Shown here one piece after another: positions 21,315 through 30,320 of a stretch of 35,150 nucleotides of DNA. The position numbers and the translations under genes were made by a program. Position 1 is the first letter of the stretch. Each line of letters begins with the position of its first letter. The stretch spans positions 1 to 35,150 of the forward strand of contig PUKU01000032.1 of the NCBI GenBank assembly GCA_003550625.1, written 5' to 3'. A model generated the notes under the pieces. The model was not told the origin of the DNA, ran no database searches, and worked only from the letters and a program-made list of their open reading frames with translations. The stretch is from Candidatus Aenigmatarchaeota archaeon. GTDB lineage: Archaea > Aenigmatarchaeota > Aenigmatarchaeia > PWEA01.

Positions 21315-22940
21315 ATGAGGAGGGGCATATCTGCTCTTCTGTTTCTTATGCTGACTATGCAAACCTGTCCCGTTGCACAGGCCGATGGAGAACCGGAAAA
21401 CTTCCTGGAAAACGAGTTCTTTGATTCATGGGAAGACGGCGATCCGATGGGCTGGTGGTTGGAGAGAGGCGAGAAGGATAGCTACACCAGGTCCGAGGAT
21501 GTGACCATTGTCGGCGATGGTTCTATCTATATAGAGAAACACGAGGAAGAGTTGATTCTTTCACAGGAAGTTTACCTCGAGGAAGATGTAAACTACCACC
21601 AGGAGGTTTGGGCAAAGGGTGATGGCAACTTCAGTGTAGGGATACAGTACCCTGAAGCAACATGGACAGGTTACGGAGACTGGGTGAACGCAGAGGAGGA
21701 TGGGTGGAACAAGGCCACATACCAACAGGATCCCACAGAAAGCGGAGACGATGGACAGATCAGGATCCGAGTAAAAAACGTGAGCCAAGGACTGTGGATA
21801 GGTGCGTCGTGGCTTGGTGAGAAGGAACCCCACAAAAACTGGCCCACGGAACAGGATCACGAAAAAGAGTACATAATTGAGATAACCACAGACGGAAAAG
21901 GAAGTACCAGTCCCTCGGAAGGCAAGCACCCATACGAGGAGGGCGTAACCTTGGAGATAGAGGCCGAACCAGACGAAGGATGGACGTTTGACGGATGGTC
22001 AGGAGACGTTGATAGTGACGACAAGACAGTAGAAATAAGCATGGAGGAAAACAAAAGCGTCGTTGCACACTTTGAAGAGATGGAAGACGTTGGGGAGGAA
22101 GTTGAAAGAATCAACATAAACAAAGCAGATGTGGAAGAGCTGACCGAGATAGTAAACATCGGCGAAGCAATAGCACAAAGGATAGTCGGTGATCATGACG
22201 ACTTCTACGCACTTGCCCAGTTGACGGAGGTTCAGGGACTGGGCCCCAAGACCGTCACTGAGATAATGGAGGAGGGAAAAGCCCACGTTGTTCCACCGGA
22301 GGATGAATGGGACCTCACCGATATACTCTGCCCCGGCACAGATGATGAAGACGATGTGGGTATGGTCTACGAGGAGGTCGGGTTTATGAACCGAAGTTTT
22401 CGTATAATTCCGGGGGATGTGGAAAGGTTCAAGGAAGCCGCAGAAGAGACCAGGGAGAAGGATAAAAGGACTTTCGAACTCTTTGAATACGACGAAGAAG
22501 TGAGGGCCGGCGAAGAACTGGAGTCTCTTTTTTTGCTGAGAAACAGGGACAATGAAGGAAAAAATCTCACAGTAAAATCCTACGTTTACGAAAACAAGAG
22601 TCCTGTAAATGAAGAGGGCTGGCACGGTAACGAAAGAACTGTGTACTTAGAAGGCGGCGAAAACACCTCCATTGAGCTTGGGAATAGAATAAAGAAAGGG
22701 ACCGAACAAGGCAACTACTCGTACAGGATAATGGTCCACGAGGAAGACAGAAAGACCAACTTTACAAGGAAAGTAAAGGTTCTCGGAGCCGAAGAAACGG
22801 AAACCATTGAAAATGATACAAAAACCACAGAGGAGAGACGGGACTACGAAGAGAAGGATACGCCCACAGGAAGAACTTTCGAAAGACCAACGGCACTAGA
22901 GGAACTCGTTGGAAGAATAGTTAGTTTTCTGGGTCTGTGA
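21315..22940 (+). CDS. Secreted multidomain protein: InlB-type repeat plus ComEA helix-hairpin-helix
   Basis: A Sec signal peptide (MRRGISALLFLMLTMQTCPVAQA) leads a 541-residue acidic exported protein. Residues about 27-175 look like a beta-sandwich carbohydrate-binding-like domain (ENEFFDSWEDGDPMGWW). About 185-255 match a divergent InlB B-repeat (YEEGVTLEIEAEPDEGWTF, FDGWSGDVDS, VVAHFEE). About 265-325 form a ComEA-type double helix-hairpin-helix (ININKADVEELTEI, VQGLGPKTVTEIMEEG). About 390-490 resemble a CARDB/Ig-like domain, and the end carries a short hydrophobic helix. There are ten N-x-S/T sequons, mostly C-terminal. A TATA box (AAAATTTAAG, 21281-21290) precedes it. Function unknown; surface nucleic-acid or glycan binding is an inference. 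Confidence 0.8.
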   Translation: MRRGISALLFLMLTMQTCPVAQADGEPENFLENEFFDSWEDGDPMGWWLERGEKDSYTRSEDVTIVGDGSIYIEKHEEELILSQEVYLEEDVNYHQEVWAKGDGNFSVGIQYPEATWTGYGDWVNAEEDGWNKATYQQDPTESGDDGQIRIRVKNVSQGLWIGASWLGEKEPHKNWPTEQDHEKEYIIEITTDGKGSTSPSEGKHPYEEGVTLEIEAEPDEGWTFDGWSGDVDSDDKTVEISMEENKSVVAHFEEMEDVGEEVERININKADVEELTEIVNIGEAIAQRIVGDHDDFYALAQLTEVQGLGPKTVTEIMEEGKAHVVPPEDEWDLTDILCPGTDDEDDVGMVYEEVGFMNRSFRIIPGDVERFKEAAEETREKDKRTFELFEYDEEVRAGEELESLFLLRNRDNEGKNLTVKSYVYENKSPVNEEGWHGNERTVYLEGGENTSIELGNRIKKGTEQGNYSYRIMVHEEDRKTNFTRKVKVLGAEETETIENDTKTTEERRDYEEKDTPTGRTFERPTALEELVGRIVSFLGL

Positions 22941-22943
22941 CCC

Positions 22944-24626
22944 CTAAAGAACCTTCTCGAGTATCTTGCCGTAGACCGGCCTTGTGATTAGGACTCCTCC
23001 AAGAACTCCTATTATAGTTGTGATTGCAAAGCCTCTCATCATCCCCACACCGACGAACCCAAGGACTACCATTGCCATTATGGTCGTGGCTGCAGCCGTA
23101 AATACTATAAAGAAAGCTCTCTTAATCCTTCTTTTCATGGAGTATTTGCTTTTCTCATCATCCTTTCTGTCCAGGGTCTCGGAAGTTATGACGATCTGAT
23201 CGTCCACCGAAGAACCTATTGCGGCTATTATACCAGCTATGGCAGGCATATCTATCGTCCAGCCTATCAGTGATGCCACACCCAGTATTATGACAACTTC
23301 GGAAAAGGATGTGAAAAGAACCGGCGCTATTATCTCCTTCTTTCTGTAGATAACGAAAACTATTGCGGTTACGGCCAAGAGTGCACCTATTCCAGCCACG
23401 AGGGCTGACTGTATCATTTCCTCTCCCAGACGTGGACTTATAGAGTCCAGCTGGACCCTAACCAACTCCACTGGCAGTTTACCGCTGTCTAACACGGACT
23501 GAAGGCTTGTCATCTCTTCTATAGCACCCTCTCTCGTTTCCCTGGTCCCTGTTATCATTGGCTCATTTACAACATCGCCTATAAGGGTAGGCTGTATGGT
23601 TAACTGTGTCACGGGCTCTCTGTCCATAAAGAGGTGTATCATGGGACTGTCCAGACCCTCTGTAAGGGCGGCAAAACGTACTGCACCCTCGTCTGATATG
23701 AGAACCTTGAAACTGAACTCATACATCCCTGTATTTCTGTCCTGTCTAACGAAAGCATCTCTGCCGGAAGTATAGACATGCCTTATGTCCTCCGAGTCGT
23801 ATACCATCCCAGCTATTGTAACGGAGTCCTCGGTGGTGTTCCATACCTCGAAGGTTATATCAACGTTTTGAACACCAACGTGCGTTTCGTCGACCGTGAG
23901 GTTGAAGGTGCTGTTTTCCTCAAGCAGGACGTCGCCGTAGTAGAATTCGCCGTTCTCCTTTCTTAGTACATATGTTTGACCGGATACTGTAAACTCGGCC
24001 TCTGTTTCATTTCCAAACTCTACCTCCCTCGGAACGTATGCCTCGAACTCACCCGTTCTCTCCAGCAGCTCATCTACCACCTCCCTTCCAACGCCGGCTG
24101 CCTCTATCTGTATATAGTCGTTACCCAGTGTTTGGAACTCCATCTCCTCCAGACCAAACACGTTAAGCCTGGTCTCCAGTGCAACTATGGTGTCCCTCAG
24201 GAGGTCGCTTTTTTCTGTTTCGTTCAGGCCCTCCTCGAACTGTGGCTCAAGCAGAACACGGGTTCCTCCTATAAGGTCCATTCCCAGGTCCAGGTTTATA
24301 GCCCTGGTTTCCTCTGTGACCAGACCAAGTCCGGTTCCGTCAGCCTGCACGATCACAAGCTCCTCGGATGTCTGGACGTTCATGGTCCCTTCGTAGTTCT
24401 CAAAATCAAGCAGATCCTCCGGTGTCTTTATGGGCTGTTCGTTTATACTCAGTATTCTGTCGCCTTCGGATATTCTTCCAACGAAGGGCGATCCGTCCTC
24501 TATTCTGGTTACAACAGCACCCGTAGCAAATGGGTTGGAGAACAGTGCAAACATAGACATAGCAAGGGCTAGTATCAGTATCCATACTCTCCATTCGTCG
24601 AACAGACTACGTATAGTTTTTTTCAT
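22944..24626 (-). CDS. secD: Protein-export membrane protein SecD
   Basis: SecD works with SecF beside the translocon and uses the ion gradient to help proteins cross or leave the membrane. The 560 residues show an N-terminal membrane helix (about 14-32), a PDZ-like segment (about 38-78, with EGDRILSINEQPIKTPEDL), the conserved LDLGMDLIGGTRVLLEP, a large extracellular domain, and five C-terminal helices containing GIIAAIGSSVDDQIVITSE and the conserved AFFIVFTAAATTIMAM. It overlaps secF by four bases in the order secF-secD, as in haloarchaea. The stop is 3 bases from the convergent secreted-protein gene. Confidence 0.94.
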   Translation of the reverse strand: MKKTIRSLFDEWRVWILILALAMSMFALFSNPFATGAVVTRIEDGSPFVGRISEGDRILSINEQPIKTPEDLLDFENYEGTMNVQTSEELVIVQADGTGLGLVTEETRAINLDLGMDLIGGTRVLLEPQFEEGLNETEKSDLLRDTIVALETRLNVFGLEEMEFQTLGNDYIQIEAAGVGREVVDELLERTGEFEAYVPREVEFGNETEAEFTVSGQTYVLRKENGEFYYGDVLLEENSTFNLTVDETHVGVQNVDITFEVWNTTEDSVTIAGMVYDSEDIRHVYTSGRDAFVRQDRNTGMYEFSFKVLISDEGAVRFAALTEGLDSPMIHLFMDREPVTQLTIQPTLIGDVVNEPMITGTRETREGAIEEMTSLQSVLDSGKLPVELVRVQLDSISPRLGEEMIQSALVAGIGALLAVTAIVFVIYRKKEIIAPVLFTSFSEVVIILGVASLIGWTIDMPAIAGIIAAIGSSVDDQIVITSETLDRKDDEKSKYSMKRRIKRAFFIVFTAAATTIMAMVVLGFVGVGMMRGFAITTIIGVLGGVLITRPVYGKILEKVL

Positions 24627-25519
24627 CTTTCAACCCACCATCTTATTATAGACGCGTTTCCGAACCATGTTGATATGAAGTCTATGGCCAGTGCGATTAT
24701 GAGAACCGATGCAACCTCCCTCAGAGCCTGGGCCGTGGTAGCTATATAGAGAACTACCAGTGCAGACAGTGTAGTCACCATCATCGCAATATTTGTCCTC
24801 ATGGCCGAAAAGGTCCTCTCGGATACGGTTCCCTTCTTTCTTTTCAACACACGTGTAACAAGTACCACATCCGAGTCCACGGAATAACCTATAACCAAAA
24901 GCAGCCCTGCAAAGGATGCAAGCGTGAGCGGGATCTGGAAGAGCTGCATGACCGCAAGAACAACTATCATGTCCAGGCCAACTGCATATATTATCGCAAC
25001 AAAGGGAATAAAGTCTCTGAATACGAAGAAAACGACCACTCCCATGAATATAAACGCCGCAATCAGAGCAAGACGGGACTGCTCCCAGAAGCCCTCTGCA
25101 AGCCCTGGATCGACCTGGTTGAATGTATAGTCCTCGATCTCCATGCCCCACTCGGTTAGCACATCGACTATCTCTTCTTCCGTAACCCTTATGTCGGTTC
25201 TCACTTCGAGCCGTCTCTCCGTGGCAGATCTGGATGTCCTTATCTCGGTCTCGATCCCCCTATCGGCAAAGTATCTCTCCAGTTCCCTCGTATTTACTTC
25301 CATGTCGATTGGTATGTCCGCGGTGAGCTGGTTACCTCCTCTGAGGTTCAGACCCTTTAGAAGCCACTCGCCCTCCTCCTTGGCTCCGCGCTCCCTTCCC
25401 ATGTTGTAGTAAAGGTACCCTGAGGATACAAGAAGAAGACACAGCGATACCGCAAACAGCATGCGTTTGTCTGCACCACTGTACCAGTCCTGTAGCTTCT
25501 TGACCGTATCCTCCAACAT
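24623..25519 (-). CDS. secF: Protein-export membrane protein SecF
   Basis: Partner of SecD, 298 residues: one N-terminal helix (about 20-37), an extracellular domain beginning GLNLRGGNQL, then five helices. Signatures include GYSVDSDVVLVTRVLK, corresponding to the SecF 'YSxNDTVVVFDR' motif with the Asp kept, and REVASVLIIALAIDFISTWF. An AAGGGG ribosome binding site lies about 7 bases before the ATG. The final four bases overlap the secD start, coupling translation of the two. Confidence 0.93.
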   Translation of the reverse strand: MLEDTVKKLQDWYSGADKRMLFAVSLCLLLVSSGYLYYNMGRERGAKEEGEWLLKGLNLRGGNQLTADIPIDMEVNTRELERYFADRGIETEIRTSRSATERRLEVRTDIRVTEEEIVDVLTEWGMEIEDYTFNQVDPGLAEGFWEQSRLALIAAFIFMGVVVFFVFRDFIPFVAIIYAVGLDMIVVLAVMQLFQIPLTLASFAGLLLVIGYSVDSDVVLVTRVLKRKKGTVSERTFSAMRTNIAMMVTTLSALVVLYIATTAQALREVASVLIIALAIDFISTWFGNASIIRWWVER

Positions 25520-25662
25520 ACTAACCCCTTTTATACATCAGGCCTATTAAAAATTAGCCAATTTCCCTGTATAACTGTTGCCATAGAAATAAAAGGTTTC
25601 TGTGTTTGTTCGGCCAGCTAATCCAAGACAAAACTTAAATCATTGGATATAAAACCATTATT

Positions 25663-26700
25663 ATGTACGACCTGATCGTTGTAGGTGCAGGTCCCGTTGG
25701 ATCACACCTGGCCAGGGAGTTCGCGGGACGGGGCCGAACTGTTCTGCTTCTGGAAAGGGGCGAGGTCGGGAAACCGGTCCAGGGAACGGGACACGTTTCA
25801 AGAGACATCTTTGAACACGTACCCAAGGACGAAGGTTTTGTGGAAAAGGATATACATGGGGCCGAAGTTCACAACCGTTTCGGCAGCTACTCCTTTGGAA
25901 GGAACGAACACACCTCATACGTCATAGACAGGGAGGGTTTCGATCGTTTTCTGTTAAGACGTGCCAAGAAAGCGGGGGTGGACTTCAAAAGAGAGGCCTT
26001 TGTGGACTTCAGGGCAACAAAGGGCAAGGTTACAGTCGAAACGAACAAGGACACATATGAGACCAGGTTGCTTGCAGGATGTGACGGGCCTCTCTCTGAC
26101 GTGAGGGTCGCCGCTGAAATCGAAAAACCAGGGCTGTTCCTGCATGGAATCTTTACGAAACAGATAGAGGTAGGTCCGATAAAGCAGGACTATGTAGAGG
26201 TTTTCCTGGATGCATCCAAGGACTTCTTCGGATGGAAGGTTCCAAGGGAAGAGAGCTTTGAATACGGACTGGCCGTGGAACTCGGAGGAGATAGTAGAAA
26301 GGCACTCGAAAGGTTCGCAGAGAAGGAGGGGTTCCATATAACAGACATACACTCTGGGCTGATACCGATACTTCCTCCCGAAAAGGTTACAAGGGGAAGG
26401 GTATTCCTATGTGGAGACGCAGCCGGGCAGGTCAAACCCTTCTCGGGCGGAGGCCTGGTATACGGACTTACATCGGCAGAGATAGCCGCAGAGACGGTAG
26501 ATCCCGAGGATGCAACAACACTGAACCGTTACGAGGAAATGTGGAGGAAGGAGCTTATGGATGAGATAAGGTTTGGGAATAGGATAAGAAAGGTGTACAA
26601 GCTTCCGTTCTTCCTCAGAGCACCGCTACTGTGGACCGGTGTGAGGATGTCGAAAAACGCACACATGGATAGGCCCAGTTCCTTGATTAATTCGGGCTAA
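25663..26700 (+). CDS. Geranylgeranyl reductase family FAD enzyme
   Basis: FAD-dependent reductase of the family that saturates the geranylgeranyl chains of archaeal lipids or of polyprenyl (dolichyl) carriers. The FAD-binding VVGAGPVGS is at residues 6-14, FFGWKVP resembles the family's YxWxFP substrate motif, and VFLCGDAAGQVKPFSGGG near residue 250 is the second FAD site. The usual PVxCxG segment reads GKPVQGTGHVS, with Gly in place of the conserved Cys. Length (345) is slightly short. A TATA-like AACTTAAAT (25631-25639) precedes the ATG, suggesting leaderless initiation. Exact substrate is not readable; with fni and idsA it fits lipid or dolichol synthesis. Confidence 0.86.
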   Translation: MYDLIVVGAGPVGSHLAREFAGRGRTVLLLERGEVGKPVQGTGHVSRDIFEHVPKDEGFVEKDIHGAEVHNRFGSYSFGRNEHTSYVIDREGFDRFLLRRAKKAGVDFKREAFVDFRATKGKVTVETNKDTYETRLLAGCDGPLSDVRVAAEIEKPGLFLHGIFTKQIEVGPIKQDYVEVFLDASKDFFGWKVPREESFEYGLAVELGGDSRKALERFAEKEGFHITDIHSGLIPILPPEKVTRGRVFLCGDAAGQVKPFSGGGLVYGLTSAEIAAETVDPEDATTLNRYEEMWRKELMDEIRFGNRIRKVYKLPFFLRAPLLWTGVRMSKNAHMDRPSSLINSG

Positions 26701-26746
26701 ATGGTAAAATCTTATAACTTAACTTGTTCTAAAGTAGTACAGTGGG

Positions 26747-27316
26747 GTGAAAAATAAGAAATTTGACATAAACATGTCTCACATAGTGATAGCATTTTTG
26801 CTGGTCTTTGCTGTAGGTGCAGTAGCCGGTTGTGTAGGCAACGATGTTCCAGAATCCCCAACTGAGGATACCGATGTTCCTGGGGAAGAAGTAGATGAAG
26901 AAACAGAAGTAACCAGCGTCGATATAACCTTCAATAAGTACGAGGACGAACTCGTTGAAAGTGTTAATATAAAGGCAAGGAACTTCGACGAGGATACGCC
27001 TGATCTACGTGTAGAAATTGAGGACGAAAGAACGCTGATCTTCAACAACGAGGAAGGTGTCGGCTACGACTACGACCCCGAAACAGGTGTCTGGACACAG
27101 TTGGCAGGAACCATGGCGGAAGCGGCAGTGGTTGTATTTGCACAGGCAGCAGTCGATGGACAGAATGTTGCGATGGACTACGGTGTAGACGGAACGGCTG
27201 ACTTTGCTTACGGTGGAGAAGCAGGAGAAATTATAGTCAACGAAGTCAATCCGACTATTTCCGACGATGAGTTTACACCGCCCGATGGAGCTGAAATAGA
27301 AGAAACGCCTTTATGA
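26747..27316 (+). CDS. Predicted lipoprotein of unknown function
   Basis: A GTG start gives MKNKKFDINMSH, a hydrophobic stretch and a lipobox AVAGC with Cys29, so the mature protein is probably lipid-anchored outside the cell. An acidic Glu/Thr/Pro linker (about 33-58) leads to a compact acidic beta-rich domain of about 130 residues with GVGYDYDPETGVWTQ and a C-terminal DEFTPPDGAEIEE; this ending resembles LolA/DUF-type lipoprotein-carrier-like domains, only a weak hint. The GTG is preferred over the ATG at 26774 because it supplies the basic n-region; a CTTATAACT box (26711-26719) predicts a transcript beginning at or just before the GTG. Confidence 0.72.
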   Translation: MKNKKFDINMSHIVIAFLLVFAVGAVAGCVGNDVPESPTEDTDVPGEEVDEETEVTSVDITFNKYEDELVESVNIKARNFDEDTPDLRVEIEDERTLIFNNEEGVGYDYDPETGVWTQLAGTMAEAAVVVFAQAAVDGQNVAMDYGVDGTADFAYGGEAGEIIVNEVNPTISDDEFTPPDGAEIEETPL

Positions 27317-27379
27317 CAACCAGCAACCAAAAAACCACAATCCCTTCTTTATTTATTTTATCCACAAACAGAGGATAGT

Positions 27380-28219
27380 ATGGTCTACGCCGATATGCAC
27401 GTCCACACCAATGCATCCGATGGTATACTGAGTCTGGAAGAGATAGTGGAAGAAGCCAAGAAACAGGATGTAAAGGCTGTTGCAATAACAGACCACGATA
27501 CAGTAAATCCCCAGCTCAGAGAAAAACACCAAACCATGGACGGGGTAGGGGTTGTCACTGGAGCAGAGGTAAAAGCAGTCCACCGTGGAGTGGAGATAGA
27601 AATACTCTGCTACTTCCTGGAACCGGGAAACCACGGACTCCAGAAACTGTTCGAAGAGATGAACGCACGCAGACTGGAGAGGATGGATAAGATGGTGGAA
27701 AGGTTCAACTCCCTGGATAAGGAGGTTGGTCTGGAGCTTGAGGATATAGTCGAACTGTCGACGGGCTCCGTCGGAAGGCCACACTTCGCCCGGGCCATAG
27801 TAGAAAGTGGATTAGAAAGTGATTTCTGGACGGCCTTCAAAAAGTACGCCTCCAGGGAAAGTCCATGTTACATGCCCCTAGAGAAACCAGATGTTTCTGT
27901 CGTCATGGAAGGAGCCAAAAAATCAGGGGCCCTTACTTCCCTTGCACATCCCTGCAACGAAAACATAGAGGATTTCCGTGGTTTCATAAAGGGTCTGGTG
28001 GATATGGGACTGGATGGATGTGAAGTAAACTACCCGTACTACAAAAACAACAAGAACCCGAAAATGGATCCCGTGGAGGTAGAAACGGTCACCGAAGAGC
28101 TCGGCCTGATTAAAACCGGGGGTTCAGACTTCCACGATAGAGAGAACTTTACGGTAGGTAAACGGGGCGTAGGTAAGGATATCTTCGACAGTATGAAAGA
28201 TATGGCAGGTATAAACTAG
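27380..28219 (+). CDS. PHP-domain metal-dependent phosphoesterase
   Basis: Polymerase-and-histidinol-phosphatase (PHP) fold enzyme. Metal ligands expected for the family are visible: His7-x-His9 in ADMHVHTNASDG, Asp14, TDHD with Asp38-His39, a central SLAHPC near residue 190, and GGSDFHD with Asp250 and His252. The 279-residue size and motif order match the YciV/TrpH-type group, which removes phosphates from nucleoside 3',5'-bisphosphates or trims RNA 5' ends; the substrate cannot be fixed from sequence. A TTTATTTATTTT box about 26 bases upstream suggests a leaderless transcript. Convergent with the helicase gene (5 bases). Confidence 0.87.
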   Translation: MVYADMHVHTNASDGILSLEEIVEEAKKQDVKAVAITDHDTVNPQLREKHQTMDGVGVVTGAEVKAVHRGVEIEILCYFLEPGNHGLQKLFEEMNARRLERMDKMVERFNSLDKEVGLELEDIVELSTGSVGRPHFARAIVESGLESDFWTAFKKYASRESPCYMPLEKPDVSVVMEGAKKSGALTSLAHPCNENIEDFRGFIKGLVDMGLDGCEVNYPYYKNNKNPKMDPVEVETVTEELGLIKTGGSDFHDRENFTVGKRGVGKDIFDSMKDMAGIN

Positions 28220-28224
28220 GTCAT

Positions 28225-30207
28225 TCAGAGCTTGATTAGGCTTCCTTTCTCGTCCACGTAGTCTATAAGGCGGCTATAGGTTTCGTTGTGTTTGAGTGTT
28301 TCAGAGTCTCCTACCATTATGAGCTTCTTTCTTGCCCTGGTTATAGAAACGTTTAGCCTTCGGAGGTCTTCGAGAAATCCTATATTACCCTGTTCGTTGG
28401 AACGGACGAATGAAACTACTATAACGTCCTTCTGTCTTCCCTGGAAACCATCGACTGTTTTTATCTCAAGGCCTTCTGTGTCCAGCATGTCCTTAAGAAG
28501 TTCCACCTGATCGTCGTAGGGAGATATCACACCTATGTCCTCCGGACTGACACCCAGATCAATTGCCTCATCTACTATCTTCTTTACCTGGGCGGCCTCC
28601 TTTTCGTTCTCTATGGACTTGGAACCTGTTCTTCTGCTCTCGGACCACTTACCGTGGCTGTCAAGGAACAGCACAACATTATCCGGGTCGAATATACTTT
28701 CCATGTGTTTTCCGGAAGGTTTCCCTGAAACATCCAGGGTATGGTCGGCCACCGATTCGTCTGCCTCAAGCTCTCCGTCGTAGAACTCCTGGCTGGAAAA
28801 GTTCATTATATCGGTGTTCATCCTGTACTGTTTCTCAAGCATCTCCTTTATACCGTCGCCATGTGACTCCAGCATCCTTTCGAAGAGGGTGTCTCCAAGG
28901 CCTCCTTCGCTGGCCTCCTGGCTTATTATGGTCGGTGGCAGCTGCTTGTGGTCTCCTGCCATCACAGTCTTCTCTGCCTTTGCTATAGGTATGAGACAGG
29001 ATGGCTCCGTGGCCTGTGTGGCCTCGTCTATAAATAAAACATCAAAGTCTCTTCCGTCCATAAGTTCACTTCCGGCGGTCGAGTTGGTTGTACAAACAAC
29101 CTCCGAGTCCTTGAGTATCTTCTCCACTGCCTTGTCCTCGAGCTTCTTGGCCGTGTTTATAACCCTTTTCTTTTCCTCCTGTAGTTTTATCCACATCGCC
29201 ATGCTCTTGATCCTGTCGGGCGGTACGCCCTTGCTTCCTTTTCCTTTGTCAGCAAGCTTCTTTATCTTCTTGTTGTCCATGCCTCTTCTCCACTTGCCGG
29301 AGGGGAACGTGTAGTCTTCCTGTTCGTCGCTGAGTTCGTCGGAACGTTCCCACAGTTCCTGTGCCTTCTGATGATCCTTGTTCTCCTGGACCATGTGATC
29401 AAGTGTATGTTCACGGATAGACTCTGTTACACGAACAGGGTGTCCTATCCGAACGGCCTTTACTCCCCTGTTCACGAGGAAGTCAACCATATTGTCCACG
29501 GCAACGTTTGAATCGGCCGTTGCCAGAACTTTCTTTTTTCTCTCCACGTGCTGCTCTATCGCCTCTATAAGTGCAGTGGTTTTTCCTGTTCCAGGAGGAC
29601 CGTGTATAAGCATCAGGTCCTTTGCCTCGAGTGACCTCTTTGCTGCCTTTTTCTGGGATTCGTCAAGTTTATCGTTCTTTACTTCGAACTCCTCGATCTC
29701 TTCAAACCGGGGTTCCATGTTTCCTAATATTATACCCCTCTTGTACATCTCCCTTCCAACAACTACCTGGAAGCTATCTATTGCCTTGAGCATCCTCTGG
29801 AAGGTTACATCGTTAACATAAAGGTCTATCCGTACTCCACCCTCGAATACAAACTCGGGTGGCTTTCCGGGGAAGGATACAGTTATCGAGTAGTCTGTGC
29901 TCTTTGTAACGGTCCCTGTCGGGTTGTTCGAATCGAGTGGGTCCTCCTTTGATACCATCACAAGATCTCCGACAAATATCTCGTTGTCCGGAAGTCCCTC
30001 CTTGATCTTGAACTCGACCATGTGCTCGCCGCGGAAACCTCTTCCATCGTCCTTTCCTTTGAGGTCAAGGACAGCCCTGCCTTTGGACTGTCTCTCCTCG
30101 GGAGACATATTCTCCATCTCGGTCGTATGTCTCTTCATCTCCTCCTCTCGCTCCATCTCCACGAGACGCGAATACTTTTTGCCGTATGATCCGTAATCCG
30201 AGAACAT
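28225..30207 (-). CDS. UPF1/DNA2-like superfamily 1 helicase
   Basis: A 660-residue SF1B helicase of the UPF1/SMUBP2/DNA2-NAM7 type. After an N-terminal beta-barrel-like region (EFKIKEGLPDNEIFVGDLV) come motif I GPPGTGKTT (about 202-210), motif II DEATQ near 393, motif III GDHKQLPPTI, motif V DGFQGRQKDV near 583 and motif VI NVSITRARKKL near 618. Such proteins unwind RNA or DNA 5' to 3'; many archaea encode one and its role is not settled. A charged helical insertion sits between motifs Ia and II (about 290-350), as in UPF1-like subdomain 1B/1C. It is monocistronic. Confidence 0.92.
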   Translation of the reverse strand: MFSDYGSYGKKYSRLVEMEREEEMKRHTTEMENMSPEERQSKGRAVLDLKGKDDGRGFRGEHMVEFKIKEGLPDNEIFVGDLVMVSKEDPLDSNNPTGTVTKSTDYSITVSFPGKPPEFVFEGGVRIDLYVNDVTFQRMLKAIDSFQVVVGREMYKRGIILGNMEPRFEEIEEFEVKNDKLDESQKKAAKRSLEAKDLMLIHGPPGTGKTTALIEAIEQHVERKKKVLATADSNVAVDNMVDFLVNRGVKAVRIGHPVRVTESIREHTLDHMVQENKDHQKAQELWERSDELSDEQEDYTFPSGKWRRGMDNKKIKKLADKGKGSKGVPPDRIKSMAMWIKLQEEKKRVINTAKKLEDKAVEKILKDSEVVCTTNSTAGSELMDGRDFDVLFIDEATQATEPSCLIPIAKAEKTVMAGDHKQLPPTIISQEASEGGLGDTLFERMLESHGDGIKEMLEKQYRMNTDIMNFSSQEFYDGELEADESVADHTLDVSGKPSGKHMESIFDPDNVVLFLDSHGKWSESRRTGSKSIENEKEAAQVKKIVDEAIDLGVSPEDIGVISPYDDQVELLKDMLDTEGLEIKTVDGFQGRQKDVIVVSFVRSNEQGNIGFLEDLRRLNVSITRARKKLIMVGDSETLKHNETYSRLIDYVDEKGSLIKL

Positions 30208-30320
30208 ATTGTACCCAAACTTAAGGTCTTCGGAGACTTAAATTAGTATGGGATGTAGTGCCTAAAAAAATGTAAAACAATTAAAAGATAGGTTCTACAA
30301 TTAAACTGATGGTGTGAAGC

